Shown piece by piece: positions 1-9,966 of a stretch of 64,000 nucleotides of DNA (position 1 is the first letter of the stretch; each line of letters opens with the position of its first letter). The translations under genes and the position numbers were made by a program. The DNA is from Pseudomonas sp. JUb42 (GTDB lineage: Bacteria; Pseudomonadota; Gammaproteobacteria; Pseudomonadales; Pseudomonadaceae), in assembly GCF_024807945.1 (NCBI RefSeq), contig NZ_JANUFD010000002.1, positions 434,001-498,000 on the forward strand, given 5' to 3'. The notes under the pieces are model-generated. The model was not told the origin of the DNA. It did no database searches and saw only the letters and a list, made by a program, of their open reading frames with translations.

Positions 1-158
1 CCCGCATCGGTGACGAGGTGACGGTCAAGCGCTTCAAGCGCGAAGGCAGCAAGGTCTGGTTGATTGCCGAGAACCCCGACTTCGCGCCGATTGAGGTCAA
101 CCTCAAGGAGCAGGAACTGGTGATCGAAGGTTTGAGTGTCGGCGTCATTCGCCGTTAA
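1..158 (+). CDS. lexA: LexA repressor, C-terminal end (partial)
   Basis: This is the last 51 codons of LexA, the SOS repressor that cleaves itself when RecA is activated. The reading frame starts at base 3 and gives [11 protein letters not shown] near the start and ends [13 protein letters not shown], the end of the S24 peptidase fold. The catalytic Ser/Lys region lies outside the window. sulA follows after 10 bases, which is the lexA-sulA arrangement known in Pseudomonas, so the two are probably co-transcribed from a LexA-controlled promoter upstream of the window. Confidence 0.93.
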   Translation, partial: RIGDEVTVKRFKREGSKVWLIAENPDFAPIEVNLKEQELVIEGLSVGVIRR

Positions 159-168
159 GGAGACGTTT

Positions 169-642
169 ATGCAGTTCCTCCAAGCACCGCATGCCCAACT
201 GCCACTGTTCGAGGTATTCATGGCCCAGCCCATTATCGCCCCGGACCTGCAAGACGTGGTCGAGACAAACTGGCCCAACGAGCCGGAAGTGTTCAGTGAG
301 CTGTCATTGCGCGGCGCGGCGGGGAGCTGCCTGAGCCTGATGGCTCCGGTCCTGCGCGAACTGAGCCAGGACCAGGGTTCGCGCTGGCTGACGCTGATTG
401 CGCCGCCATCGAGCCTGACCCAGGCCTGGCTGCGGGACGCCGGCCTCAATCGCGAGCGAATCCTGCTGCTGCAACCCCGTGGCACTCAAAGCGCTTTGGA
501 ACTGACCCGTGAAGTCCTGCGCCTGGGCCGCAGCCACACCGTGGTCAGTTGGATCAACCCGCTCAACTCAACCTCGCGCCAGCAACTGATCACCGCCGCG
601 CGAATCGGCGATGCGCAGAGTCTGAATATTCGATTGGGCTAA
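169..642 (+). CDS. sulA: SulA-type SOS cell-division inhibitor
   Basis: The product is 157 aa and matches the SulA family, which binds FtsZ and blocks septation during the SOS response. Visible family features are the central WLTLIAPPSSLTQAWLRDAGL and a C-terminal half with SWINPL. An in-frame ATG at 136 lies inside lexA; the ATG at 169 is preferred because it follows the lexA stop and has AAGGAG at 157-162. Close spacing to lexA supports co-expression and LexA control. No separate terminator is seen downstream; a REP doublet follows. Confidence 0.9.
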   Translation: MQFLQAPHAQLPLFEVFMAQPIIAPDLQDVVETNWPNEPEVFSELSLRGAAGSCLSLMAPVLRELSQDQGSRWLTLIAPPSSLTQAWLRDAGLNRERILLLQPRGTQSALELTREVLRLGRSHTVVSWINPLNSTSRQQLITAARIGDAQSLNIRLG

Positions 643-666
643 TAGCTGGCGAGCGCCGGGGCAAAT

Positions 667-770
667 TGTGGGAGCGAATTGTGGGAGCGAATTCATTCGC
701 GAATAGGCCAGTACACTCAACGCATCTCCAGCGCCCGAGCCGCCGCTTTCGCGAATGAATTCGCTCCCAC
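667..770. repeat. REP doublet (REPIN), type A, with a duplicated head
   Basis: Two inverted copies of GTGGGAGCGAATTCATTCGCG flank a spacer. The left arm has an extra partial copy (GTGGGAGCGAATT repeated at 667 and 681). It lies between the convergent sulA and the minus-strand gene at 825-1058. Related doublets occur at 8722, 14154, 27651 and 35144. Confidence 0.9.
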
Positions 771-824
771 GAGTTTTATTTCAAATCTATAGCCGCACGT
801 TAAAAGAGCGCGGTGCCAGTAGAC

Positions 825-1058
825 TTAGTGCAAAACCCGCGGCCCGCCGTCCTTCTCGATATCGCCTTCTGCCAGACGCCCAGCCATCTGCACGCCCATG
901 CTCAACATCGCCTTGGCGACTTCAACATGCTGGCCGTGCAGGAAAACCTTGGCGTCTTCGGAGAAGTTAAGGGTCACCAAGGCGCCCTCGTCTTCGGCGC
1001 GACGCAACTCGATACGGCCGTCAGGCAATTCGACAATTTCAAGAAAAGAGGTGGGCAT
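825..1058 (-). CDS. Conserved small Pseudomonas protein of unknown function
   Basis: This 77-aa acidic protein begins MPTSFLEIVELPDGRIEL and ends DGGPRVLH. By position it matches the small hypothetical gene between sulA and topA in other Pseudomonas genomes. No membrane segment, signal or catalytic motif is visible. The start at 1058 is chosen over an upstream in-frame codon because CGGAGAA lies just upstream. It is transcribed toward sulA. Confidence 0.8.
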   Translation of the reverse strand: MPTSFLEIVELPDGRIELRRAEDEGALVTLNFSEDAKVFLHGQHVEVAKAMLSMGVQMAGRLAEGDIEKDGGPRVLH

Positions 1059-1133
1059 CAGGACAATTCTCCGCGAAAGGCGCGCATTGTAGCAGCTCAC
1101 TGTCCCTGACCGTACCCCGGTAGTCGTCCGGCC

Positions 1134-1655
1134 TCAGCATTCACTCAAGCCTTCACGGAAGCGTATTGCCAGACCCTTGAGCTGTTGGCGCCAGCTTTCC
1201 AGCTCTTCGCGGGTCAATTCCACTTCCGGTTCATCGTCCAGATTGACCGCAACGATCAACGGCTGAGTGACATCGCCTTTCGGCTTCTTCGGCGCACTCG
1301 GCGGCAGGTACAGCGAGCGATAAGCGCTCAGCAGGCGTGCCAGCCAGGTCTCGGACTGCCCGGCCAGTTCGATCAGCTCGGCCATTTCCGGAATCTGCAC
1401 TGTCTTGAGGACTTCCGGCGTCAGCAGGTCTTCCGCACGCGGGGAATTGGCCTGGGGCAGGCGATAAAAGCCGGCAATCTCATGGCACAAGCCCAGCAAG
1501 GCGCCATACAGGTGGAACAGGGCCGATTCGCGCTCGGCTTGCAACAACGCCTGAGAGTTGATCGCCCGCCCCTCCTGAGCCTTGCCCAGGGCCTCCAGGG
1601 AGAGGCCGGCAAAGTAAATCTTCTGGTTGGTGCGGGTATAGAGTTCGTGGGCCAT
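1134..1655 (-). CDS. DUF6586-like conserved protein
   Basis: This 173-aa cytosolic protein starts MAHELYTRTNQKIYFAG. It looks largely helical, with a C-terminal stretch ELTREELESWRQQLKGLA. It fits the Pseudomonas family located beside topA (DUF6586); its function is unknown. The ORF is open upstream to 1727, but that extension overlaps the topA terminator, so the ATG at 1655 is preferred. The topA terminator at 1700-1733 implies its own promoter. Confidence 0.8.
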   Translation of the reverse strand: MAHELYTRTNQKIYFAGLSLEALGKAQEGRAINSQALLQAERESALFHLYGALLGLCHEIAGFYRLPQANSPRAEDLLTPEVLKTVQIPEMAELIELAGQSETWLARLLSAYRSLYLPPSAPKKPKGDVTQPLIVAVNLDDEPEVELTREELESWRQQLKGLAIRFREGLSEC

Positions 1656-1699
1656 GGCGGCAGCCTCATTAAAGTTGGGGGACGAGCACACCCCTGAAA

Positions 1700-1733
1700 T
1701 AAAAAACCCTCGGTGTAACGGGTACACCGAGGG
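1700..1733 (-). terminator. Rho-independent terminator of topA
   Basis: Read on the minus strand, a stem of ACCCTCGGTGTA and TACACCGAGGGT with a small loop is followed by a run of six T and TATTT. It begins about 30 bases after the topA stop codon. Confidence 0.9.
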
Positions 1734-1761
1734 TCCATTCAGCCATTTAACCGGTCAGCGA

Positions 1762-4368
1762 TCAACGCTTGTCTTCAACCTGCCAGGCCTTGCCGTCGAA
1801 GAAGGCGCGCCAACCAGTCGGTTTGCCCTCCAATTCGGTCTGCACATACTGCTCTTTGCTCTTGCGGCTGTAGCGGATCACCGCTGCACGACCGTCAGGA
1901 TCCTTCTGCGGTGCATCGCAGAGGAAGTGATACTTAGGATCGATCTCAGCCTTGTGCGGCACGATCTCCATGACCAGCGGTGCACGGGTCTCGCGGTTTT
2001 TCGGGAACTGGCTGGCAGCCAGGAACAGACCCGAAGCACCATCACGCAGGATATAAGTGTCGTCGACCTTCTCGCACTTGAGTTCTGGCATCTTCACCGG
2101 GTCCATCTTCGGCGGCGCCGCTTCGCCGCTTTTCAGCAACTTGCGGGTGTTCTTGCAGTTGGTGCAGCCGAAGAACTTGCCGAAACGGCCGGTCTTGAGC
2201 TGCATTTCGCCGCCGCACTTATCGCACTCAACGCTCGGGCCTTCGTAACCCTTGATGCGGTAGGTGCCCTCTTCGATCTCATAGCCGGAGCAATCCGGAT
2301 TGTTACCGCAGATGTGCAGCTTGTGTTTCTCGTCCAGCAGGTAGGCGTCCATCGCCGTGCTGCAGATCGGGCAACGATGCTTGCCACGCAGTACGCGAGA
2401 TTCCGACTCACCCTCGTCATCCTCGGCAATCTCGTCGCCAGGGGTGAGGTTGACCGTGGCCTTGCAGCGTTCTTTCGGCGGCAGGCTGTAGCCCGAGCAA
2501 CCGAGGAATACACCGGTGGACGCAGTACGAATCTGCATCGGACGACCGCAGACCTTGCACGGAATGTCGGTCATGACCGGCTGGTTGGCGCGCATGCCGC
2601 TGTCCGGCGCTTCGGCTACTTCGAGTTTCTTCTTGAAGTCACCGTAGAACTCGTCGAGCACGCTCTTCCAGTCACGCTCGCCCTGGGCCACATCATCGAG
2701 GTTCTCTTCCATACCGGCGGTAAAGCCGTAGTCCATCAGGTTGGAGAAGCTCTCGGACAGACGCTCGGTGACGATATCGCCCATCTTTTCGGAGTAGAAG
2801 CGGCGGTTGTGCAACGCCACGTAGCCACGGTCCTGGATGGTCGAAATGATCGCCGCGTAGGTCGATGGGCGGCCGATACCGCGTTTTTCCATTTCCTTGA
2901 CCAGGCTTGCCTCGGAGTAACGCGCAGGCGGCTTGGTGAAGTGCTGTGTCGGATCGAGCTTAATCAGCTTGAGGTTGTCGCCCTGGGCCATGTCAGGCAG
3001 AACATCGTCGTCGCCCGGCTTGGTTATCTGCGGCAACACCTTGGTGTAACCGTCGAACTTGAGGATACGACCCTTGGCGCGCAGCTCGAAGGTTGCGGCC
3101 ATGACGCTGACGGTGGTCGACAGGTATTGCGCAGGCGGCATCTGGCAGGCCACGAACTGGCGCCAGATCAACTCGTACAAGCGCTCGGCGTCACGCTCCA
3201 TGCCCGTCAGCTTGCTCGGGTGGGTGTTGACGTCGGACGGACGAATCGCTTCGTGCGCCTCCTGGGCGCCCTCTTTGCTGCTGTAGACGTTCGGCGACTC
3301 CGGCAGGTACTTCTTGCCGAATTCGTTCTCGATGTAGTCACGAGCCATGCTCACGGCATCGGCTGAGAGGTTGGTGGAGTCGGTACGCATGTAAGTGATG
3401 TAGCCCGCTTCATACAAGCGCTGAGCCATCATCATGGTCTTCTTCACGCCGTAGCCCAGGCGGTTGCTCGCGGCCTGCTGCAGCGTCGAGGTGATAAAGG
3501 GTGCCGACGGCTTGCTGCTGGTCGGTTTGTCTTCACGCTTGGCGATGTTGTAGGCGGAGGCTTTGAGCTTCTCCAGCGCTGCCATGGCCTGGGCTTCGTT
3601 CAGCGGCTTGAAGGCTTCGCCGTTCTCGCGGGCCACTTCGAAGCGCACGTTGGCGCCCTTGGCGGTGCCCAGATCGGCGTGGACTTCCCAATATTCTTCG
3701 GGGTTGAACGCACGGATCTCGCGCTCACGCTCCACGACCAGTTTCACCGCCACCGATTGCACACGACCAGCGGACAGGCCACGGGCAATTTTCGCCCAAA
3801 GCAGCGGCGAGACCATGTAGCCGACCACACGGTCGAGGAAACGCCGCGCCTGCTGGGCGTTGACCCGATCGATATCCAGCTCGCCGGGCTGCGAGAACGC
3901 TTCCTGGATGGCCTTCTTGGTGATTTCGTTGAACACCACGCGCTTGTAGCGGCTGTCATCGCCACCGATGGCTTCGCGCAGGTGCCAGGCAATGGCTTCC
4001 CCCTCGCGATCCAAGTCCGTTGCGAGATAGATGGTGTCGGCATCCTTGGCGAGACGGCGCAGCTCTTCGATCACCTTCTCCTTGCCGGGAAGGATCTCGT
4101 ACTTGGCTTTCCAGCCGTGCTCAGGATCGACGCCCATGCGCGAGACCAGCTGCTTGGCAGCCTTCTCTTTAGGCGTCAGTACCGGACCTTCGCCCACGGC
4201 GGCCTTGCCACGCTTGGCAGCAGGCTCTTTGGCGGCACTGGCCGAACCGCTGGTGGGCAGGTCTCGGATATGGCCGATACTCGACTTCACCACGTACTGG
4301 TTGCCCAAATACTTGTTGATGGTCTTGGCCTTAGCCGGGGATTCCACAATGACCAGCGATTTGCCCAT
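1762..4368 (-). CDS. topA: DNA topoisomerase I
   Basis: This 868-aa type IA topoisomerase relaxes negatively supercoiled DNA. The TOPRIM domain is at the N terminus ([17 protein letters not shown]; the DLDREGE metal-binding motif at about 118-124). The catalytic tyrosine is Tyr326 in [12 protein letters not shown]. Three C-terminal zinc-ribbon modules with paired cysteines follow ([16 protein letters not shown] and CDKCGGEM regions), then a basic tail. Length and domain order are normal for Pseudomonas TopA. It ends at a strong terminator. Confidence 0.98.
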   Translation of the reverse strand: MGKSLVIVESPAKAKTINKYLGNQYVVKSSIGHIRDLPTSGSASAAKEPAAKRGKAAVGEGPVLTPKEKAAKQLVSRMGVDPEHGWKAKYEILPGKEKVIEELRRLAKDADTIYLATDLDREGEAIAWHLREAIGGDDSRYKRVVFNEITKKAIQEAFSQPGELDIDRVNAQQARRFLDRVVGYMVSPLLWAKIARGLSAGRVQSVAVKLVVEREREIRAFNPEEYWEVHADLGTAKGANVRFEVARENGEAFKPLNEAQAMAALEKLKASAYNIAKREDKPTSSKPSAPFITSTLQQAASNRLGYGVKKTMMMAQRLYEAGYITYMRTDSTNLSADAVSMARDYIENEFGKKYLPESPNVYSSKEGAQEAHEAIRPSDVNTHPSKLTGMERDAERLYELIWRQFVACQMPPAQYLSTTVSVMAATFELRAKGRILKFDGYTKVLPQITKPGDDDVLPDMAQGDNLKLIKLDPTQHFTKPPARYSEASLVKEMEKRGIGRPSTYAAIISTIQDRGYVALHNRRFYSEKMGDIVTERLSESFSNLMDYGFTAGMEENLDDVAQGERDWKSVLDEFYGDFKKKLEVAEAPDSGMRANQPVMTDIPCKVCGRPMQIRTASTGVFLGCSGYSLPPKERCKATVNLTPGDEIAEDDEGESESRVLRGKHRCPICSTAMDAYLLDEKHKLHICGNNPDCSGYEIEEGTYRIKGYEGPSVECDKCGGEMQLKTGRFGKFFGCTNCKNTRKLLKSGEAAPPKMDPVKMPELKCEKVDDTYILRDGASGLFLAASQFPKNRETRAPLVMEIVPHKAEIDPKYHFLCDAPQKDPDGRAAVIRYSRKSKEQYVQTELEGKPTGWRAFFDGKAWQVEDKR

Positions 4369-4484
4369 GGATCAGAAAATTCCTGAATCTAGATATGAAT
4401 GACAGTTGGAGCCAGATGTCGAGGCCCCGCTATATATAGTGGCTACAAGGTGAGGTCAAGCACAGGCTGTTGTGCGAACTCGCC

Positions 4485-4721
4485 TCAACCCTTGGAAAAC
4501 AGACTGGGTTCGGCCTGGACCAAAGCAAAGCGCGGCACTTGTTCGCCGTCAACCTCGACTGACTCCAGAAACATGTTCAACGGCCGTACCCACAAGCCGT
4601 AATCACCATACAGGGCTTGATAGAAAACCACTTCTTCCTCGGTCTCGGAATGTCGGGCGACACTGAAAACGCGGTACTCGGGGCCTTTGTAATGGCGGTA
4701 GAGACCTGGCTGTAACTTCAT
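4485..4721 (-). CDS. DUF1653 family protein
   Basis: This 78-aa protein starts MKLQPGLYRHYKGPEYRVF. The GxYRHYKGxxYxV pattern and the later VFYQALYGDYGLWVRPLNMF segment are typical of DUF1653, a small beta-rich cytosolic family of unknown function. The start at 4721 has GAGGG upstream; 12 further codons are open upstream but lack a ribosome site. It lies between topA and fadA, as in other Pseudomonas. Confidence 0.85.
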   Translation of the reverse strand: MKLQPGLYRHYKGPEYRVFSVARHSETEEEVVFYQALYGDYGLWVRPLNMFLESVEVDGEQVPRFALVQAEPSLFSKG

Positions 4722-4780
4722 ATTGCGGCCCTCACAAGACACGAAAAAAAACTTCAATTTATTTTTTTACAAAAATACAA

Positions 4781-4805
4781 AAGCCGGGGCACCTGGCCCC
4801 GGCTT
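4781..4805 (-). terminator. Terminator downstream of fadA
   Basis: An AAGCCGGGGC / GCCCCGGCTT stem has a 5-base loop. On the minus strand it is followed by a T-rich stretch (TTGTATTTTTG), 17 bases past the fadA stop. Confidence 0.88.
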
Positions 4806-4821
4806 GTGTCACTCGAACGAA

Positions 4822-6018
<1,197 letters not shown>

Positions 6019-8166
6019 TTAACCGAAGAAGCTCTGGCCATTCTTGGCCATCTCACGCAGCTTCGCGGTGGGGTGGTACAACGCGCCCAAATCAGCGTAT
6101 TGGTCAGCCAGGGCAACGAACTCAGCGACGCCGATGGAGTCGATGTAGCGCAGCGCACCGCCACGGAATGGAGGGAAACCGATGCCGTAGATCAAGCCCA
6201 TGTCGGCTTCGGCGGCGGTTTCGACGATGCCGTCTTCCAGGCAGCGCACGACTTCCAGGCACAGCGGGATCATCAGCCAGTTGATGATGTCCTCGTCGGT
6301 GACTTCACGCTGCTCGTAGATGATCGGCTTGAGCACTTCGAGTACGGCGGCGTCGGCCACTTTCTTCGGTTTGCCCTTCTTGTCGGTTTCGTAGGCATAG
6401 AAGCCCTTGCCGTTCTTCTGGCCCAGGCGCTTGGCTTCGTAGAGCACGTCCACGGCCGAGCGACGGTCGTCCTTCATGCGGTCGGGGAAGCCTTCAGCCA
6501 TGACGTCGCGACCGTGGTGGCCGGTGTCGATGCCGACCACGTCCATAAGGTACGCCGGGCCCATGGGCCAGCCGAACTTCTCCATGACCTTGTCGATGCG
6601 CACGAAGTCCACGCCAGCGCTGACCAGCTTGGCGAAACCGCCGAAGTATGGGAACAGCACGCGGTTGACCAGGAAGCCCGGGCAGTCATTGACCACGATC
6701 GGGTTCTTGCCCATTTTCTTGGCGTAGGCCACGGTGGTGGCAACGGCTTCTTCGCTGGACTTCTCGCCTCGGATGACTTCCACCAGGGGCATCATGTGCA
6801 CCGGGTTGAAGAAGTGCATGCCGACAAAGTTTTCCGGACGCTTGAGGGCCTTGGCCAACAGGCTGATGGAAATGGTCGAGGTGTTGGAAGCGAGGATGGT
6901 GTTTTCACCGACCTGGGCTTCGACTTCAGCCAGTACTGCCTGCTTGACCTTGGGGTTCTCGACCACGGCTTCAACCACCAGATCGACATTGCCGAAATCG
7001 CCGTAGGACAGCGTAGGACGAATCGCGTTGAGCGCTTCGGCCATCTTCGCAGGGGTCAGACGGCCTTTCTCGACGCGGCTGCCCAGCAGTTTCGAGGCTT
7101 CGTTCAGACCCAGTTGAATGGCGTCTTCGCGGATATCCTTCATCAGAATCGGCGTGCCTTTGACAGCCGACTGATAGGCGATACCGCCGCCCATGATCCC
7201 GGCGCCGAGCACGGCAGCCTGATTCACCGGTTTGGCGATGGCGTCGTAGACCTTGGCTTTCTTTTTCAGCTCCTGATCGTTCAGGAACAGGCCGATCAGA
7301 CTCTTGGCAGCCGAAGTCTTGGCCATTTTGACGAAACCGGCGGCTTCGACTTCCAGCGCTTTTTCGCGACCGAAGTTGGCAGCTTTCTGGATGGTCTTGA
7401 TCGCCTCGACCGGGGCCGGGTAGTTCGGGCCAGCCTGGCCGGCGACGAAGCCCTTGGCGGTTTCGAAGGCCATCATCTGTTCGATGGCGTTGAGCTTGAG
7501 CTTGTCCAGTTTCGGCTGGCGCTTGGCCTTGAAATCGAACTCGCCGGAAATGGCGCGCTGGATCAGGTCCAGGGACGCTTCACGCAGCTTCTCGGGAGCG
7601 ACGACAGCGTCTACAGCGCCGGTCTTGAGGGCGTCTTCGGCGCGATTTTCCTTGCCGGAGGCAATCCATTCGATGGCATTGTCGGCACCGATCAGGCGCG
7701 GCAGGCGCACGGTGCCGCCGAAGCCAGGGTAGATACCCAGTTTGACTTCAGGCAGGCCGATCTTGGCCGTGCTGGACATGACGCGGAAATCCGCCGCCAG
7801 GCACATTTCCAGACCGCCACCCAGGGCGATACCGTTGATCGCGACGAGGGTCGGGACCGCAAGGTCTTCGAAGTCGCTGAAAATCTTGTTGGCTTCCAGG
7901 TTGCCAGCAACAAGCTCGGCATCCGGCAACTTGAAGTTGTCGACGAACTCGGTGATGTCGGCGCCGACGATAAATACGTCCTTGCCGCTGGTAACGATCA
8001 CGCCCTTGACCGATGCGTCAGCCTTGATGGCTTCGATAGCCTGGCGCAGGTCATTGAGGGTGAGGCGGTTGAACTTGTTGACGGACTCACCCTTGAGGTC
8101 GAAATTCAATTCGACGATGCCACTTTCAAGAGCCTTAACCGTGATGGCTTTACCTTCGTAAATCAT
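6019..8166 (-). CDS. fadB: Fatty-acid oxidation complex alpha subunit (FadB)
   Basis: This 715-aa multifunctional enzyme has an N-terminal enoyl-CoA hydratase/isomerase domain (about 1-190, with [13 protein letters not shown]) and a C-terminal 3-hydroxyacyl-CoA dehydrogenase domain (NAD-binding [16 protein letters not shown] near 315; [15 protein letters not shown]). Length and order are those of FadB/FaoA, which forms an alpha2-beta2 complex with FadA. The ATG at 8166 ([12 protein letters not shown]) has GGAG upstream; a TTG one codon earlier is an alternative. It is the first gene of the fadBA operon. Confidence 0.97.
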   Translation of the reverse strand: MIYEGKAITVKALESGIVELNFDLKGESVNKFNRLTLNDLRQAIEAIKADASVKGVIVTSGKDVFIVGADITEFVDNFKLPDAELVAGNLEANKIFSDFEDLAVPTLVAINGIALGGGLEMCLAADFRVMSSTAKIGLPEVKLGIYPGFGGTVRLPRLIGADNAIEWIASGKENRAEDALKTGAVDAVVAPEKLREASLDLIQRAISGEFDFKAKRQPKLDKLKLNAIEQMMAFETAKGFVAGQAGPNYPAPVEAIKTIQKAANFGREKALEVEAAGFVKMAKTSAAKSLIGLFLNDQELKKKAKVYDAIAKPVNQAAVLGAGIMGGGIAYQSAVKGTPILMKDIREDAIQLGLNEASKLLGSRVEKGRLTPAKMAEALNAIRPTLSYGDFGNVDLVVEAVVENPKVKQAVLAEVEAQVGENTILASNTSTISISLLAKALKRPENFVGMHFFNPVHMMPLVEVIRGEKSSEEAVATTVAYAKKMGKNPIVVNDCPGFLVNRVLFPYFGGFAKLVSAGVDFVRIDKVMEKFGWPMGPAYLMDVVGIDTGHHGRDVMAEGFPDRMKDDRRSAVDVLYEAKRLGQKNGKGFYAYETDKKGKPKKVADAAVLEVLKPIIYEQREVTDEDIINWLMIPLCLEVVRCLEDGIVETAAEADMGLIYGIGFPPFRGGALRYIDSIGVAEFVALADQYADLGALYHPTAKLREMAKNGQSFFG

Positions 8167-8360
8167 CAACTGATCTCCACGATATGGAAGCTGAACAATG
8201 CACGTCGAACGCTAGCGTCCGGCGAGACTAAGACGTCACCGCCAAATCACCATGCACACCCGCTGACGTGGTACCGGGTTCTGTAAGAGCCGTCTGACAG
8301 CCAAACGCTCAATTCATACGCCCGTTTGATTTGGGTACGCACACCTTCAGCCAAAACAGA

Positions 8361-8375
8361 CGAATTGTCAATTCG
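8361..8375. promoter_or_regulatory. Perfect 15-base palindrome upstream of fadBA
   Basis: CGAATTGTCAATTCG is symmetrical about its central base and lies about 195 bases upstream of the fadB start. It could be a regulator site for fadBA or a divergent transcript. It does not match the CAAAC/GTTTG spacing expected for PsrA, so no regulator is named. Confidence 0.35.
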
Positions 8376-8524
8376 ACAGAACGGCCATAAATCCGGGCAT
8401 ATGCAGCAGTATCACCCAGGGTAATAGAGCCCCTTCGCCTCCCGTGGACGGGCCTCAAAGCCTGACCACAACGAAAAGTGTAGGGCAAAGTCCGCACGAC
8501 TTTTTGCACCGCCGAGGAACATAA

Positions 8525-8694
8525 ATGAAAATTTATTCGGCAATACGCGACAAAACAGAGCAGAAGGTCTACATTCAGCGCACTGCTTCAGCGAGGGATT
8601 CACGGCAACCTTGCATCGCCTGCCCTCCCGGAACGCCTACAGAATTATCGGCCTGCCTGGCCAACCCCAGCCCGATGTTGTTATCGGGCTTTTT
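8525..8694 (+). ncRNA. Candidate small RNA ending at an orphan terminator
   Basis: The plus strand between fadB and the gene at 8861-9298 has no convincing protein gene. It does contain a canonical terminator (AGCCCGAT, 6-base loop, ATCGGGCT, then five T, at 8669-8694). A terminator pointing right with no upstream plus-strand gene suggests a short transcript starting within roughly the preceding 100-200 bases. The 5' end given is a guess. Several GGA triplets are present, but their structure could not be folded here. Confidence 0.25.
8669..8694 (+). terminator. Orphan rho-independent terminator
   Basis: The stem AGCCCGAT/ATCGGGCT is followed directly by TTTTT on the plus strand. The genes on both sides are on the minus strand, so it does not serve an annotated gene. 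Confidence 0.75.
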
Positions 8695-8721
8695 AATGCC
8701 CGGGATTTGGCGGGCACATCC

Positions 8722-8812
8722 TGCGGGAGCGAATTCACTCGCGAAGAGGCCGATTCATCCGATAGATTTTTATCGTACGTCATACCGCTTTCGCGAATGA
8801 ATTCGCTCCCAC
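8722..8812. repeat. REP doublet, type A
   Basis: The left arm (GCGGGAGCGAATTCACTCGCG, with two changes from the family) and right arm (CGCGAATGAATTCGCTCCCAC) are inverted around a 46-49 base spacer. It lies between the orphan terminator and the gene at 8861. Confidence 0.85.
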
Positions 8813-8860
8813 AGAGTTGCGGTGATTCGGTCGGTTTTGCATATTTTCCAGAGGGCGGCC

Positions 8861-9298
8861 TCAGGCCAGGGCTTTCAGCACCGCAGCAATACGCTGCAAT
8901 ACTTCCGACTCCCCCCGCTCCGCCCAGTACAGCGCAATCATCTGCTCATCCAGTTCGACCTTGTACACGTCGGCCGGCAATGTGCTGAATTGCGCCAGCA
9001 GCGCCTCATTCTCACAGGGTTCACGCCAGCGATTGACCCAGGTCCCAGGCTCGGTCTGCCAATAGGCCCAAGGCTTATTGCCCTTGTTGCGTCGCGGCAG
9101 ATGCAGTTGCGGGCAGGGGCTCGGCGGCGCCACCGGCAACCAGTGCGGCCACTCCTGGGGCGCCAGTTGCATGCCCATGCCCATACGCCGGGCTTCCAGG
9201 CGCAGGGCCATCCTGCCATTCTGTCGCCGCGACGGCCGCAGCCAGATCAGCGGGCTCAACATGACGCCAATGATTGACAGCACTATCCAGACCGTCAT
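8861..9298 (-). CDS. Small membrane-anchored conserved protein
   Basis: This 145-aa protein has one N-terminal membrane helix (MTVWIVLSIIGVMLSPLIWL), then a basic stretch RPSRRQNGR and a soluble domain rich in Trp and Pro. By position it matches the unknown gene next to a universal stress protein in other Pseudomonas. The ATG at 9298 puts the membrane helix at the N terminus; the longer frame to 9370 overlaps the promoter of the divergent stress gene. Function is not recognised. Confidence 0.7.
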   Translation of the reverse strand: MTVWIVLSIIGVMLSPLIWLRPSRRQNGRMALRLEARRMGMGMQLAPQEWPHWLPVAPPSPCPQLHLPRRNKGNKPWAYWQTEPGTWVNRWREPCENEALLAQFSTLPADVYKVELDEQMIALYWAERGESEVLQRIAAVLKALA

Positions 9299-9399
9299 AT
9301 GTCTATGTCCTTGCCTTAAAACAACGAAAACAATGGCCTGCCAGTTTATGCATGAAAGAGCCATACTCATATCAACGCAATTCCCCGGAGGAACTCCTC

Positions 9400-9843
9400 A
9401 TGCCCTACACACATATCCTGGTCGCCGTTGATCTGACCGAAGAATGCGACCCTGTGATCAAGCGCGGTCGGGAGCTGGCCCAGGCCAACGACGCCAAGCT
9501 GTCCCTGGTGCATATCGTCGAGCCCATGGCCATGGCCTTTGGTGGCGATGTGCCGATGGACCTGTCGCAACTGCAACAGCAGCAGTTCGACCAGGCCAAG
9601 GAAAAGCTTGAGGCGATCAAGCTCAAGTACCCGGACGTCAAGGCGGGCGACAGCCACCTGACCTACGGCCAGCCGCGCCAGGAAATCCACCAGTTGGCCA
9701 AGGAACACCACTGCGACCTGATCGTCGTCGGCAGCCATGGCCGACACGGCCTGTCTCTGCTGCTGGGCTCCACCGCCAATGACGTGCTGCATGGCGCGCC
9801 TTGTGATGTGCTGGCGGTGCGGCTGATCAAACCGACCAACTGA
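9400..9843 (+). CDS. Universal stress protein (UspA family)
   Basis: This 147-aa single-domain UspA protein starts MPYTHILVAVDLTEECDPVI. It has the ATP-binding signature IVVGSHGRHGLSLLLGSTAN followed by VLAVR at the end. Such proteins are cytosolic and accumulate in stress or stationary phase. The start at 9400 follows a strong GGAGGAA; the upstream frame to 9274 is not needed. It is monocistronic, ending before a palindrome and a bidirectional terminator shared with uup. Confidence 0.93.
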   Translation: MPYTHILVAVDLTEECDPVIKRGRELAQANDAKLSLVHIVEPMAMAFGGDVPMDLSQLQQQQFDQAKEKLEAIKLKYPDVKAGDSHLTYGQPRQEIHQLAKEHHCDLIVVGSHGRHGLSLLLGSTANDVLHGAPCDVLAVRLIKPTN

Positions 9844-9856
9844 CCGCACTGCGTGA

Positions 9857-9910
9857 TGTGGGACCGGCTTTAGCCGGGAAGGCGATTTCCCGGCTAAAGC
9901 CGGTCCCACA
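9857..9910. repeat. Long inverted repeat, REP type C
   Basis: Arms of 24 bases (TGTGGGACCGGCTTTAGCCG... and its complement) are separated by six bases. A related element is at 19096-19149. It is a different family from the GAATTC-containing REPs. Confidence 0.88.
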
Positions 9911-9931
9911 TGGATCACCGCAACAACCAAG

Positions 9932-9960
9932 AAAAAGCCCGATCATCGATCGGGCTTTTT
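9932..9960. terminator. Bidirectional terminator between uspA and uup
   Basis: AAAAAGCCCGAT / ATCGGGCTTTTT is symmetrical with A and T runs on both sides, so it can stop both convergent transcripts. Confidence 0.92.
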
Positions 9961-9966
9961 TATCGC

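Noticed and set aside
1654..3366. 570-codon plus-strand open frame
   Set aside because: It is antisense to topA and has no ribosome site or domain features.
8170..8360. PsrA operator upstream of fadB
   Set aside because: A CAAACG...CGTTTG pair exists near 8302-8328, but the spacing is far longer than the PsrA consensus.
8309..8603. Minus-strand frames upstream of fadB
   Set aside because: No ribosome site, no protein features, and they overlap the promoter region.
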